Shown here: positions 39,753 to 45,411 of the stretch, in pieces
How the letters are laid out: each line of letters opens with the position of its first letter
How positions within the stretch are numbered: position 1 is the stretch's first letter
Origin: Ruminococcaceae bacterium UBA2854
GTDB lineage: Bacteria; Bacillota; Clostridia; Oscillospirales; Acutalibacteraceae
DNA: 45,411 bases
Assembly: GCA_002350765.1 (NCBI GenBank)
Contig: DEFK01000010.1
Span: forward strand, 12,735 to 58,145
Reading direction: 5' to 3'
Made by a program: the position numbers and the translations under genes
The notes under the pieces: model-generated
The model's database searches: none
Told to the model about the DNA's origin: nothing
What the model saw: the letters and a program-made list of their open reading frames with translations, nothing else

Positions 39753-40252
39753 ATTATTTTTTCTCCTCCGCATCCACATGTTCCCACATACGCTCCGTTC
39801 CGTTTTCCGCATTTTGGACAGATCCAATCTTCTTGAACCGGTAAGTTAGCTTGGTTAACTTGCCTCTGTACATATTTTTCATATTCAGTTTGAGCAGTTT
39901 TGTCAAATGCGCGAGCGCCTGCCATGCAAAGAGAACTTAGTATCCATAGTATAGCGGCAATTATAAACGGAGTCATAGCCTCAAACCTTGTTGAGTCTGA
40001 TGTATGTTTTCCTGTTATTGTCGCTATATTCTCAAGATTCATTAGGATAATTATTGAGCCTGCTATAACAAATACTATTGAAAGAATTAATCCTGTATAG
40101 TATTCAGGGTGTTTAGAGCGGTAGTTTTTCAAAAATTCTGATTTTGAATTTTGAGCTGTAGTATCATTTTGACTACTTTCAAATTGAGTACCGCATTCAG
40201 GACAAAACTTTGAATCTGAAGGAATTCTTTTTCCGCATTTTTTACAAAACAT
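39749..40252 (-). CDS. Zinc-ribbon, two-helix membrane protein
   Basis: 167 residues. An N-terminal zinc ribbon MFCKKCGKRIPSDSKFCPEC, two helices (about 54-72 and 93-112) and a second, shorter zinc-ribbon-like CPKCGK...CGCGG near the C-terminus. Both ribbons are likely cytoplasmic. It is the first gene of a two-gene unit with the lipoprotein and diverges from an XRE regulator. The promoter spacer is a perfect palindrome, so expression is probably controlled. Function not recognised. Confidence 0.7.
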   Translation of the reverse strand: MFCKKCGKRIPSDSKFCPECGTQFESSQNDTTAQNSKSEFLKNYRSKHPEYYTGLILSIVFVIAGSIIILMNLENIATITGKHTSDSTRFEAMTPFIIAAILWILSSLCMAGARAFDKTAQTEYEKYVQRQVNQANLPVQEDWICPKCGKRNGAYVGTCGCGGEKII

Positions 40253-40288
40253 ACCATTACCACCTTTTTAATCATCGATTTTATAAAC

Positions 40289-40317
40289 ATTTTACACCAT
40301 ATATGGTGTAAAGTCAA
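40289..40317 (-). promoter_or_regulatory. Promoter of the zinc-ribbon gene containing a perfect palindromic operator
   Basis: TTGACT (40312-40317), a 17-nt spacer and TAAAAT (40289-40294) on the minus strand. The 22-bp palindrome TTTACACCATA plus its exact reverse complement (40291-40312) fills the spacer and overlaps both boxes. A bound repressor would exclude RNA polymerase. The divergent XRE gene is the obvious candidate. Confidence 0.7.
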
Positions 40318-40324
40318 TAGTATT

Positions 40325-40353
40325 TTGATTTTCCCTTTAAAATGTTTTATACA
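40325..40353 (+). promoter_or_regulatory. Promoter of the XRE regulator gene
   Basis: TTGATT (40325-40330), a 17-nt spacer and TATACA (40348-40353). It lies just to the right of the palindrome, so the two divergent promoters do not overlap. Confidence 0.6.
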
Positions 40354-40378
40354 GTCATTGGTAATTGGAGTGCAAAAT

Positions 40379-40591
40379 ATGAAAACTTATATTGATATAA
40401 TACGTGAGCTAAGAGAAGACCGAGATTTAACGCAAACTCAAATTGCAAAAGTTTTAGGTACTACACAGCAGGTTTATTCACGTTACGAAAAAGGCGAAAA
40501 TGAAATCCCGTTACGGCATATTATAGCTTTATGCAAATTTTATAATATATCAGCCGACTATATACTTGGATTTAAAGAAAATGAAACATAA
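40379..40591 (+). CDS. XRE-family helix-turn-helix regulator (70 aa)
   Basis: 70 residues, essentially one Cro/cI-type HTH: REDRDLTQTQIAKVLGTTQQVYSRYEKGENEIPLRHIIALCKFYNISADYILG. ATG follows GGAG at 8 nt; the longer frame from 40325 begins at the promoter and is rejected. It lacks an effector or dimerisation domain beyond the HTH, so it probably acts as a simple repressor of the divergent zinc-ribbon/lipoprotein unit through the palindrome at 40291-40312. Confidence 0.9.
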   Translation: MKTYIDIIRELREDRDLTQTQIAKVLGTTQQVYSRYEKGENEIPLRHIIALCKFYNISADYILGFKENET

Positions 40592-40624
40592 AAGGTCGAA
40601 CGCTTCAAAACGTTCGACCTTTTT
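40590..40624. terminator. Bidirectional terminator of the XRE gene and ilvB
   Basis: AAAAGGTCGAACG and CGTTCGACCTTTT (13-bp stem) with an 8-nt loop; T-tracts on both strands. The convergent genes end within 25 nt on either side. Confidence 0.9.
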
Positions 40625-40646
40625 TATATGTATTCTATTTTCAAAC

Positions 40647-42314
40647 CTACATCTCAGTTACTATATCCTTAACTGTCTTTCCCGGGGGGATCATCGGGAG
40701 GACGTTAGCGTCGGGGCTGATTACGCAGTCGATTACCGCGGGGCCGTTTAAGCCCATAGCCTTTTCAAACACTTCCTCAACATCCTCGGATTTATCAAGC
40801 CTGAATCCCGGTACGCCGAACGACTCGGCGAGCTTTACGAAGTCCGTAGCTCGTTTCGGATCGGTCTGGGAGAAACGGCTTCCGTAGAAGAGCTTCTGCC
40901 ACTGTCTTACCATACCGAGCACGCCGTTATTAAGTACAACTACGATTACGGGCAGGTTATAGGATTTTAGCGTTACAAGCTCGTTTAAGTTCATATGGAA
41001 GCTTCCGTCACCCGTTACGAGGAATACTCTCTTTCTCGGGAAAGCGCACTGCGCGCCGAGCGCCGCGCCCATACCGAAGCCCATCGTACCCATACCGCCG
41101 GAGGTTAAGAGCGTTCTCGGACGTTCAATCTCCGAATACTGGGCAACCCACATCTGGTGCTGGCCTACGTCGGTCGCGATAATATCCTCGGGGTCTTTTC
41201 TCTTATTAATCTCGAGAAGTACATCGAGCGCCGACATATAGTCGCCGAGCTTTTCTCTATGGGCAACATGCTCGCCCTTCCATATCTCGAGCTGAACGAG
41301 CCACTGGGTATGGTTCTGCTGTTCAACATGCTTATTTAAGATTTCGAGAACATCCTTCATATCGCCGATAATATGGTTATCGGTGATTACGTTTTTATCA
41401 ATCTCGTTCTCGTCGATATCAACGTGAATAATCTCAGCCTGGGAGCCGAATTTCTTCGGATTACCCGCGACGCGGTCGGAGAATCTCGCTCCAAGGGCGA
41501 TAATTAAATCACATTTTTCGGTAGCCATACCCGTAGCGTATGTGCCGTGCATACCTAAATTACCCATATTCAGCCTGTGGGAAGCGGGAATACATCCGAG
41601 TCCCATCAGCGAACAGCATACGGGAGCGTCGATTTTCTCGGCGAACTCCAATAACTGTTCGGAGGCGTTAGAGCTGATTACTCCGCCGCCCGCGTAGATA
41701 ATCGGGTATTTAGCGTTATTGATAAGCTCAACCGCTTTCGTGATTTTATCCGCGCTGTCAACCTCTTTATTAGGTCTTTCGGCAGGTTTGATCGTCTTAA
41801 ATTCAGTTACCTGCGCCGTTATATCCTTAGGAACGTCTATAAGCACGGGACCTTTTCTTCCGTCCATAGCGAGAGCAAAAGCCGTTCTTATCGCGGGAGC
41901 AAGCTCCTCAATCTTTTTTACAAGATAGCTTCCCTTAGTAATCGGTTTAACGATATCGACGATATCAACCTCCTGGAAGCTGTCGCGTCCGAGCAAGCCG
42001 ACATTAACATTACCCGTGATAATAACCATCGGAATACTGTCGATATTCGCCGTAGCGATACCCGTAACAGTATTAGTCGCTCCGGGACCCGAGGTCGTCA
42101 TACAAACCCCAACCTTGCCCGTAGCTCTGGCGTAACCGTCAGCGGCATGAGCCGCGCCCTGCTCGTGAGCGGTAAGGATATGGTTAATCTTATCGCTGTA
42201 CTTATAGAGAGCGTCGTATGTATTAAGAGCCGCTCCGCCGGGATAACCGAAAACGGTGTCAACTCCCTGTTCAATTAAACATTCACAAATAATCTCCGCG
42301 CCTGTAAGCTGCAT
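40647..42314 (-). CDS. ilvB: Acetolactate synthase large subunit
   Basis: Makes 2-acetolactate from two pyruvates (or acetohydroxybutyrate), first common step of valine, leucine and isoleucine synthesis. It has 555 residues. The TPP glutamate lies in TAHEQGAAHAADGYARATG, the central FAD-binding domain has NLGMHGT and ALGARFSDRVAGN, and the TPP/Mg motif is GDGSFHMNLNELVTLKSYNLP...VVLNN. The C-terminus PPGKTVKDIV is standard. The regulatory subunit IlvN is not adjacent. Its own promoter is clear, and no T-box leader is visible. Together with leuCD it points to branched-chain amino acid synthesis. Confidence 0.95.
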   Translation of the reverse strand: MQLTGAEIICECLIEQGVDTVFGYPGGAALNTYDALYKYSDKINHILTAHEQGAAHAADGYARATGKVGVCMTTSGPGATNTVTGIATANIDSIPMVIITGNVNVGLLGRDSFQEVDIVDIVKPITKGSYLVKKIEELAPAIRTAFALAMDGRKGPVLIDVPKDITAQVTEFKTIKPAERPNKEVDSADKITKAVELINNAKYPIIYAGGGVISSNASEQLLEFAEKIDAPVCCSLMGLGCIPASHRLNMGNLGMHGTYATGMATEKCDLIIALGARFSDRVAGNPKKFGSQAEIIHVDIDENEIDKNVITDNHIIGDMKDVLEILNKHVEQQNHTQWLVQLEIWKGEHVAHREKLGDYMSALDVLLEINKRKDPEDIIATDVGQHQMWVAQYSEIERPRTLLTSGGMGTMGFGMGAALGAQCAFPRKRVFLVTGDGSFHMNLNELVTLKSYNLPVIVVVLNNGVLGMVRQWQKLFYGSRFSQTDPKRATDFVKLAESFGVPGFRLDKSEDVEEVFEKAMGLNGPAVIDCVISPDANVLPMIPPGKTVKDIVTEM

Positions 42315-42367
42315 TGAAATTCCCCTATTCGTTATAAATTTACATAATAATTCATTATAGCTTTACT

Positions 42368-42396
42368 ATTTTACTCTATTAAAGCCCAAATGTCAA
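42368..42396 (-). promoter_or_regulatory. ilvB: Sigma-A promoter of ilvB
   Basis: TTGACA (42391-42396), a 17-nt spacer and TAAAAT (42368-42373) on the minus strand; leader about 50 nt, too short for a T-box. Confidence 0.7.
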
Positions 42397-42412
42397 ATTT
42401 TTATAAATAATA

Positions 42413-42459
42413 CGGTCGGGAAATAACGCTGATAATATATCGCGCTATCTTCCCGACCG
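42413..42459 (-). terminator. Terminator after mtnN
   Basis: A 10-bp outer stem CGGTCGGGAA / TTCCCGACCG with an imperfect inner stem spans 47 nt, followed on the minus strand by TATTATTTATAAAAATTT. Confidence 0.6.
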
Positions 42460-42495
42460 CAATTATTAACTTTTACCTCTTAACTCTTAACTGAT

Positions 42496-43188
42496 TCAGT
42501 CCATCTGAATAAACTTTTTAAGCGCTTTTACGGTTCTGTCAGCGGCTAACTGGCTGAAGCTTTCGAAATCCGTACCCTTATTAAACTTCAAGTCGTCGCT
42601 TATCGAGCGTAAAACAGCGAACGGTATTTTATTCATATAGCATACCTGTCCAACGGCGGCGCCTTCCATTTCGCAGCAGAGCGCGTCGAACTCGAAAGCG
42701 ATAAACTCGCGCTGTCCGATAACGGATACAAACATATCGCCTGTCGCTATTCTGCCGATTCTAACGTGAGCGCCGAGATTCTGGCAACACTCGGCAAGCT
42801 TGTCAACAGTTTCTTTATCCGCGGGGATATCAATTCTCTTTTCGTCCGCGAACGTAATCTGACCTCTCGGCTCGTCAAGCGCGGTACAGTTAAGGTCGTG
42901 CTGAACGCAATCGCTCGAAATAACGATATCGCCGACGATAAGGTCTTTGGAAAGGCTTCCCGCGATTCCCGAATTGATAATAACGTCGGGCTTAAAGCGG
43001 TCTATCATAACCTGCGTACCGACAGCGGCGTTAACCTTACCGATACCGCACTCAAGAAGCACAACGTCCTTCTCAAAAATCTTTCCGCTGAAAAACTCGA
43101 GCCCAGCCGCTTTGGTAACTTCCGAATTTTCCATAAGCGCCTTTAAGCCTTCAACCTCAATTTTCATTGCACAAATAATTCCGATCAT
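42496..43188 (-). CDS. mtnN: 5'-methylthioadenosine/S-adenosylhomocysteine nucleosidase
   Basis: Cleaves methylthioadenosine and S-adenosylhomocysteine to adenine and the ribosylated thio compound; cytoplasmic. It has 230 residues. N-terminal IGIICAMKIEVEGLKALM, VVLLECGIGKVNAAVGTQVMIDRF, NSGIAGSL, TGDMFVS, CCEMEGAAVGQVCY with the catalytic Glu, and SISDD with the catalytic Asp. The ATG at 43188 is chosen for AAGGAG 7 nt before it; 14 upstream codons lack a ribosome binding site. It overlaps the end of rsmE by 32 nt, so the pair is one transcript. By recycling S-adenosylhomocysteine it serves SAM-dependent methylases such as RsmE. Confidence 0.95.
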   Translation of the reverse strand: MIGIICAMKIEVEGLKALMENSEVTKAAGLEFFSGKIFEKDVVLLECGIGKVNAAVGTQVMIDRFKPDVIINSGIAGSLSKDLIVGDIVISSDCVQHDLNCTALDEPRGQITFADEKRIDIPADKETVDKLAECCQNLGAHVRIGRIATGDMFVSVIGQREFIAFEFDALCCEMEGAAVGQVCYMNKIPFAVLRSISDDLKFNKGTDFESFSQLAADRTVKALKKFIQMD

Positions 43189-43945
43189 TTGCAAACTCCT
43201 TTCCTGTCGTCGAAACACTGTCCATTTCATTAAGTTCGTACATTATTATAGAAAGCGCCGCGATAGGAGCGGTCTCGGCCCTCAGTATTCTTTTTCCGAG
43301 AGTAGCCGCTTCTATTCCGTTCTCCAGCGCCAGTCCTATCTCGTTTTCTTCAAATCCGCCCTCGCTTCCGACAAAGAATCCTACGCTTTCGGGCTGATTA
43401 TTAAGTATCTTTTTTATACTCTTTCCGCCGAGCTCGTAAAATATAAGGTTAACGTCGTTTTCCTTACAATACTCCACAGCCTTCTTAAAGCTTATAACCT
43501 CGGCCACCTCGGGGATAATACCTCTCCGCGATTGCGAAGCCGCTTCTTTTGCGATTTTATTCCAGCGAACGAGCTTCTTTTTCATTGACTTTTCGTCGGG
43601 ACGGGAAATACATCTCGCCGTTAACACGGGTACGATTTTACTTATTCCGAGCTCCACGCATTTCTGTATAATAAGCTCCATTTTATCGCCCTTGGGCAGA
43701 GCCTGATACAGTGTCGCTTTAGTTTCGGGTTCATTTTCGCAGGGGTAGGATTTAAGTATCTCCACCGCTAAAAGCTCTCCCGATATATCGCAAATCCTGC
43801 AATCATTCTGAACTCCCGCGGGCGTTACGAGAGTAAGCTCCTCGCCCGTTTTCATCCGCAGGCTTTTTAAGATATGGCGCGCGGTCTCGCCGCTTATATT
43901 ATACTTTTCAGAGTTGATTTCCTCGTCGGTAAAAAACCACGGCAT
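43157..43945 (-). CDS. rsmE: 16S rRNA (uracil-1498-N3)-methyltransferase
   Basis: Methylates U1498 of 16S rRNA; SPOUT-fold knot enzyme. It has 262 residues, slightly longer than usual because of a C-terminal tail (STTGKEFANDRNYLCNEN). Family marks: ETARHILKSLRMKTGEELTL at the N-terminal RNA-binding domain, QALPKGDKMELIIQKCVELG, FFVGSEGGFEENEI and LGKRILRAETAPIAALSIIMYEL at the knot. It precedes mtnN with overlap and diverges from the cinA-type gene with a shared -35 box. Confidence 0.95.
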   Translation of the reverse strand: MPWFFTDEEINSEKYNISGETARHILKSLRMKTGEELTLVTPAGVQNDCRICDISGELLAVEILKSYPCENEPETKATLYQALPKGDKMELIIQKCVELGISKIVPVLTARCISRPDEKSMKKKLVRWNKIAKEAASQSRRGIIPEVAEVISFKKAVEYCKENDVNLIFYELGGKSIKKILNNQPESVGFFVGSEGGFEENEIGLALENGIEAATLGKRILRAETAPIAALSIIMYELNEMDSVSTTGKEFANDRNYLCNEN

Positions 43946-43968
43946 ACAATCCGCTCCTTTACTTTTTT

Positions 43969-44021
43969 ATTCTAACAAATTTTAATCGGTATTGCAATAC
44001 GTTTTAGTAATGTGATAGAAT
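43969..44021. promoter_or_regulatory. Divergent promoters of rsmE-mtnN and the CinA-like gene sharing one -35 box
   Basis: The palindromic hexamer TTGCAA (43992-43997) is at the right distance from TAGAAT on both sides: minus-strand -10 at 43969-43974 with a 17-nt spacer, and plus-strand -10 at 44016-44021 with an 18-nt spacer. RNA polymerase could sit here in only one direction at a time. Confidence 0.6.
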
Positions 44022-44037
44022 AAAGTGAGGTGTTTTT

Positions 44038-44583
44038 ATGATAGAAATTAACGCGGCTGAATTTTATCAGCTTTTAAATGACAATAATATTGACGAAAAC
44101 GAGCTCCAATGCCTTGTTGTACAAAAACTCAACAAGTTAAAAAAGACCGTCGCGACAGCCGAAAGCTGTACGGGCGGACTTGTCAGCAAGCGTATTACCG
44201 AGGTAAGCGGTTCGAGTTCCGTGTTCGAGTGCGGAGTATGCTCCTACGCGAACCGAATAAAAAACAAAATCCTCGGCGTAGACAATAATACGCTGAACAC
44301 GGTCGGCGCGGTATCTCCCGAAACCGCAGAGCAGATGGCACACGGCGTCCGCAAATTAGCGGACGCGGACTACGGAGTTTCCACAACGGGTATCGCGGGC
44401 CCTACGGGCGGTACAAAGGATAAACCCGTCGGGCTTGTATATTTTGCAGTAGCGGATAAGGATAATACAACCGTTATAAAAGCCCTGCTCGGCGACGCGG
44501 CGGATAATTCCCGCGAGGGTATCCGCAAAACCGCGAGCAGTGTAATTTTGTATTATTTGTTAAGACAGATAAAAAGAGATTAA
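44038..44583 (+). CDS. CinA C-terminal domain protein / nicotinamide-nucleotide amidase
   Basis: 181 residues. The C-terminal CinA (PncC) domain deamidates NMN to nicotinate mononucleotide in NAD recycling. Domain marks: KKTVATAESCTGGLVSKRITEVSGSS with the catalytic Ser in ESCTGG, SYANRIKNKILGV, TVGAVSPETAEQMAHGV, STTGIAGPTGGT and KPVGLVYFAV. The molybdopterin-binding (MoCF) domain of full-length CinA is absent; an N-terminal 35-residue segment (MIEINAAEFYQLLNDNNID...) replaces it. GAGGTG lies 5 nt before ATG. Confidence 0.93.
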   Translation: MIEINAAEFYQLLNDNNIDENELQCLVVQKLNKLKKTVATAESCTGGLVSKRITEVSGSSSVFECGVCSYANRIKNKILGVDNNTLNTVGAVSPETAEQMAHGVRKLADADYGVSTTGIAGPTGGTKDKPVGLVYFAVADKDNTTVIKALLGDAADNSREGIRKTASSVILYYLLRQIKRD

Positions 44584-44603
44584 TAGCAATCTTTCCTTTA
44601 CAT

Positions 44604-44631
44604 CGTAGGGGCGGAGCTCCGACTCCGCCCG
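44604..44631. repeat. 28-nt GC-rich repeat, copy 1
   Basis: CGTAGGGGCGGAGCTCCGAC followed by TCCGCCCG, internally palindromic (GGGCGGAG / CTCCGCCC). An inverted relative lies at 44751-44778. Elements beginning GTAGGGGCG are familiar intergenic repeats in gut Firmicutes; the family name is recollection only. Confidence 0.6.
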
Positions 44632-44750
44632 TGATACGTCAGTTATTTGTACTTGCAAACTTCCTCCTGCCGACAGCAGGAAAATGACGGTTATTTAATA
44701 TTGTTCCGCTCCCGCGGAAGAATAACACGGTTATAAAGGCTAACTCGGCT

Positions 44751-44778
44751 CGGGAGGACACGGAGGTCCTCCCCTACG
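44751..44778. repeat. 28-nt GC-rich repeat, copy 2 (inverted)
   Basis: Read on the minus strand it begins CGTAGGGGAGGACCTCCGTG and ends TCCTCCCG, the same length and palindromic layout as copy 1. The stem bases differ in matching pairs (GGGCGGAG/CTCCGCCC versus GGGAGGA/TCCTCCC). Between the copies lie further small hairpins (CCTGCCGACAGCAGG; TTCCGCTCCCGCGGAA). Confidence 0.6.
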
Positions 44779-44828
44779 GTGTTAAGGTAACTTCGGTACT
44801 AATAACTGAGAACTGACTACCGAGAACT

Positions 44829-44858
44829 AAAAATGCCGTTCAGACGAACGGCATTTTT
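44829..44858. terminator. Terminator of the right-edge LRR gene
   Basis: AAAAATGCCGTTC-AGAC-GAACGGCATTTTT, a perfect 13-bp stem, lies right after the in-frame stop of the repaired LRR reading frame; it works on both strands. Confidence 0.88.
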
Positions 44859-44859
44859 G

Positions 44860-45411
44860 TTAATCTAACTCTACGAATTTAAACTTATTCTTCTTAGCGT
44901 ATTTTTCCGCAGCAGTGCCTTTATAGCCTTTAATTGTAAAGCCTTTAATTTTACTACCATTTAACTTATACCCAAAAGCTTTTTTGCCGATTTTTTTTTA
45001 CACTTTTAGGTATTGTTATCTTTTTTAATTTTTTACAACCAATAAAAGCTTCTTTTGAAATCTGTATTTTCTTTTTCCCTTTGAATACAACTTTCGATAA
45101 TTTATTATCGTTAAAAAAAGCTCCAGTACCTATTTTTTTCATACTTTTGGGTAAAAAAACAGATTTTAAATATACTTTATCTGACAATTTGTATTTTTCA
45201 ATGTTAGTTATTGTTTTAGGCAATTTTAAAGTTTTATTTTTTTTGCAACGAGGATAATACACAATTTTAGTTTTCTTTTTGTTATATAAGACTCCACTTT
45301 TTGATGAATAATATTTATTCTTCTTACTGACGTTTACTGATTGCAAGCGCTCATTATCACCATTATCAATAAAGGATTCTATTTTTTCCCCTAAGCTTAT
45401 TCTCTTTACTT
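44860..45411 (-). pseudogene. BspA-like LRR protein, frameshifted in an A9 run, 5' part beyond the window
   Basis: The frame is open from the window edge (VKRISLGEKIESF...) through the module NKYYSSKSGVLYNKKKT and LRR_5 repeats (KKIGTGAFFNDNKL, ISKEAFIGCKKLKK). At the run of nine A (44991-44999 on the complement) it shifts and ends at NRQKSFWV. With eight A it would continue IGKKAFGYKLNGSKIKG, FTIKGYKGTAAEKYAKKNKF and stop at 44860, matching the C-terminus of the LRR gene at 12636. It is either a pseudogene, a phase-variable gene or one expressed by slippage. Lysine-rich and AT-rich, like the LRR gene at 12636. Confidence 0.8.

Noticed and set aside
39749..40591. Phage remnant around the XRE regulator
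   Set aside because: No integrase, structural gene, attachment repeat or tRNA is adjacent; a lone Cro-like regulator is not enough.
42315..42412. T-box or attenuator ahead of ilvB
   Set aside because: The leader is only about 50 nt, with no GGTGGTACCGCG-type motif and no terminator hairpin.

Overview
The window looks like a chromosomal segment of a low-to-mid GC Gram-positive anaerobe, most likely a gut or rumen member of the Oscillospiraceae (Ruminococcus-like Clostridia). This is inferred from gene content and style: pyruvate:ferredoxin oxidoreductase as the pyruvate enzyme, BspA-like leucine-rich-repeat surface proteins, Lys-rich C-terminal wall domains, Thr-rich secreted linkers, an HrcA/CIRCE heat-shock operon, strong GGAGG ribosome binding sites and textbook sigma-A promoters with 17-18 bp spacers. 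No species-level marker (rRNA, tRNA) is present.

Layout. 1-4.5 kb: an L,D-transpeptidase with fibronectin type III repeats, a corrinoid adenosyltransferase, a secreted cohesin-like protein and a PAP2 phosphatase. 4.5-8.1 kb: nifJ, with a dyad just downstream of its promoter. 8.3-14.2 kb: four secreted BspA-like LRR proteins in a row plus a 31-residue membrane peptide; two of the LRR proteins are clear paralogues with different N-terminal modules. 14.3-17.3 kb: a three-gene ABC-2 exporter with a structured leader and a repeat-rich 3' region. 17.4-21.3 kb: a malQ-glgP glycogen/maltodextrin operon. 21.5-25.3 kb: a mif-like / yjbQ / ddl / murF / HAD operon, with cell-wall precursor synthesis at its core. 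25.3-25.7 kb: repeat-rich intergenic DNA. 25.7-28.7 kb: two membrane proteins co-transcribed with an Mrp/NBP35 Fe-S carrier. 28.8-35.6 kb: a membrane protein, prmA, dnaJ, a MITE-like insertion, dnaK, grpE, hrcA and CIRCE. 35.6-39.2 kb: a small membrane protein, rpsT, a second tiny membrane peptide, a Crp/Fnr regulator and leuCD. 39.3-40.6 kb: a lipoprotein / zinc-ribbon / XRE-regulator mini-locus with a perfect palindrome in the spacer of the promoter. 40.6-45.4 kb: ilvB, mtnN, rsmE, the CinA C-terminal domain protein, a repeat patch, and a frameshifted LRR gene running off the right edge.

The housekeeping parts are ordinary. The more unusual material is (a) the LRR cluster with shuffled N-termini and small membrane peptides, (b) several intergenic repeat families, one with two copies of a 61-bp unit whose adjoining stem-loops appear to covary, and (c) three compact regulatory arrangements: a Crp-type site centred at -41.5 before leuC, one palindromic -35 box shared by the divergent rsmE and cinA promoters, and the XRE-locus palindrome. 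No CRISPR array, complete prophage, transposase, tRNA or rRNA was seen. All statements rest on reading the sequence; no database search was run.
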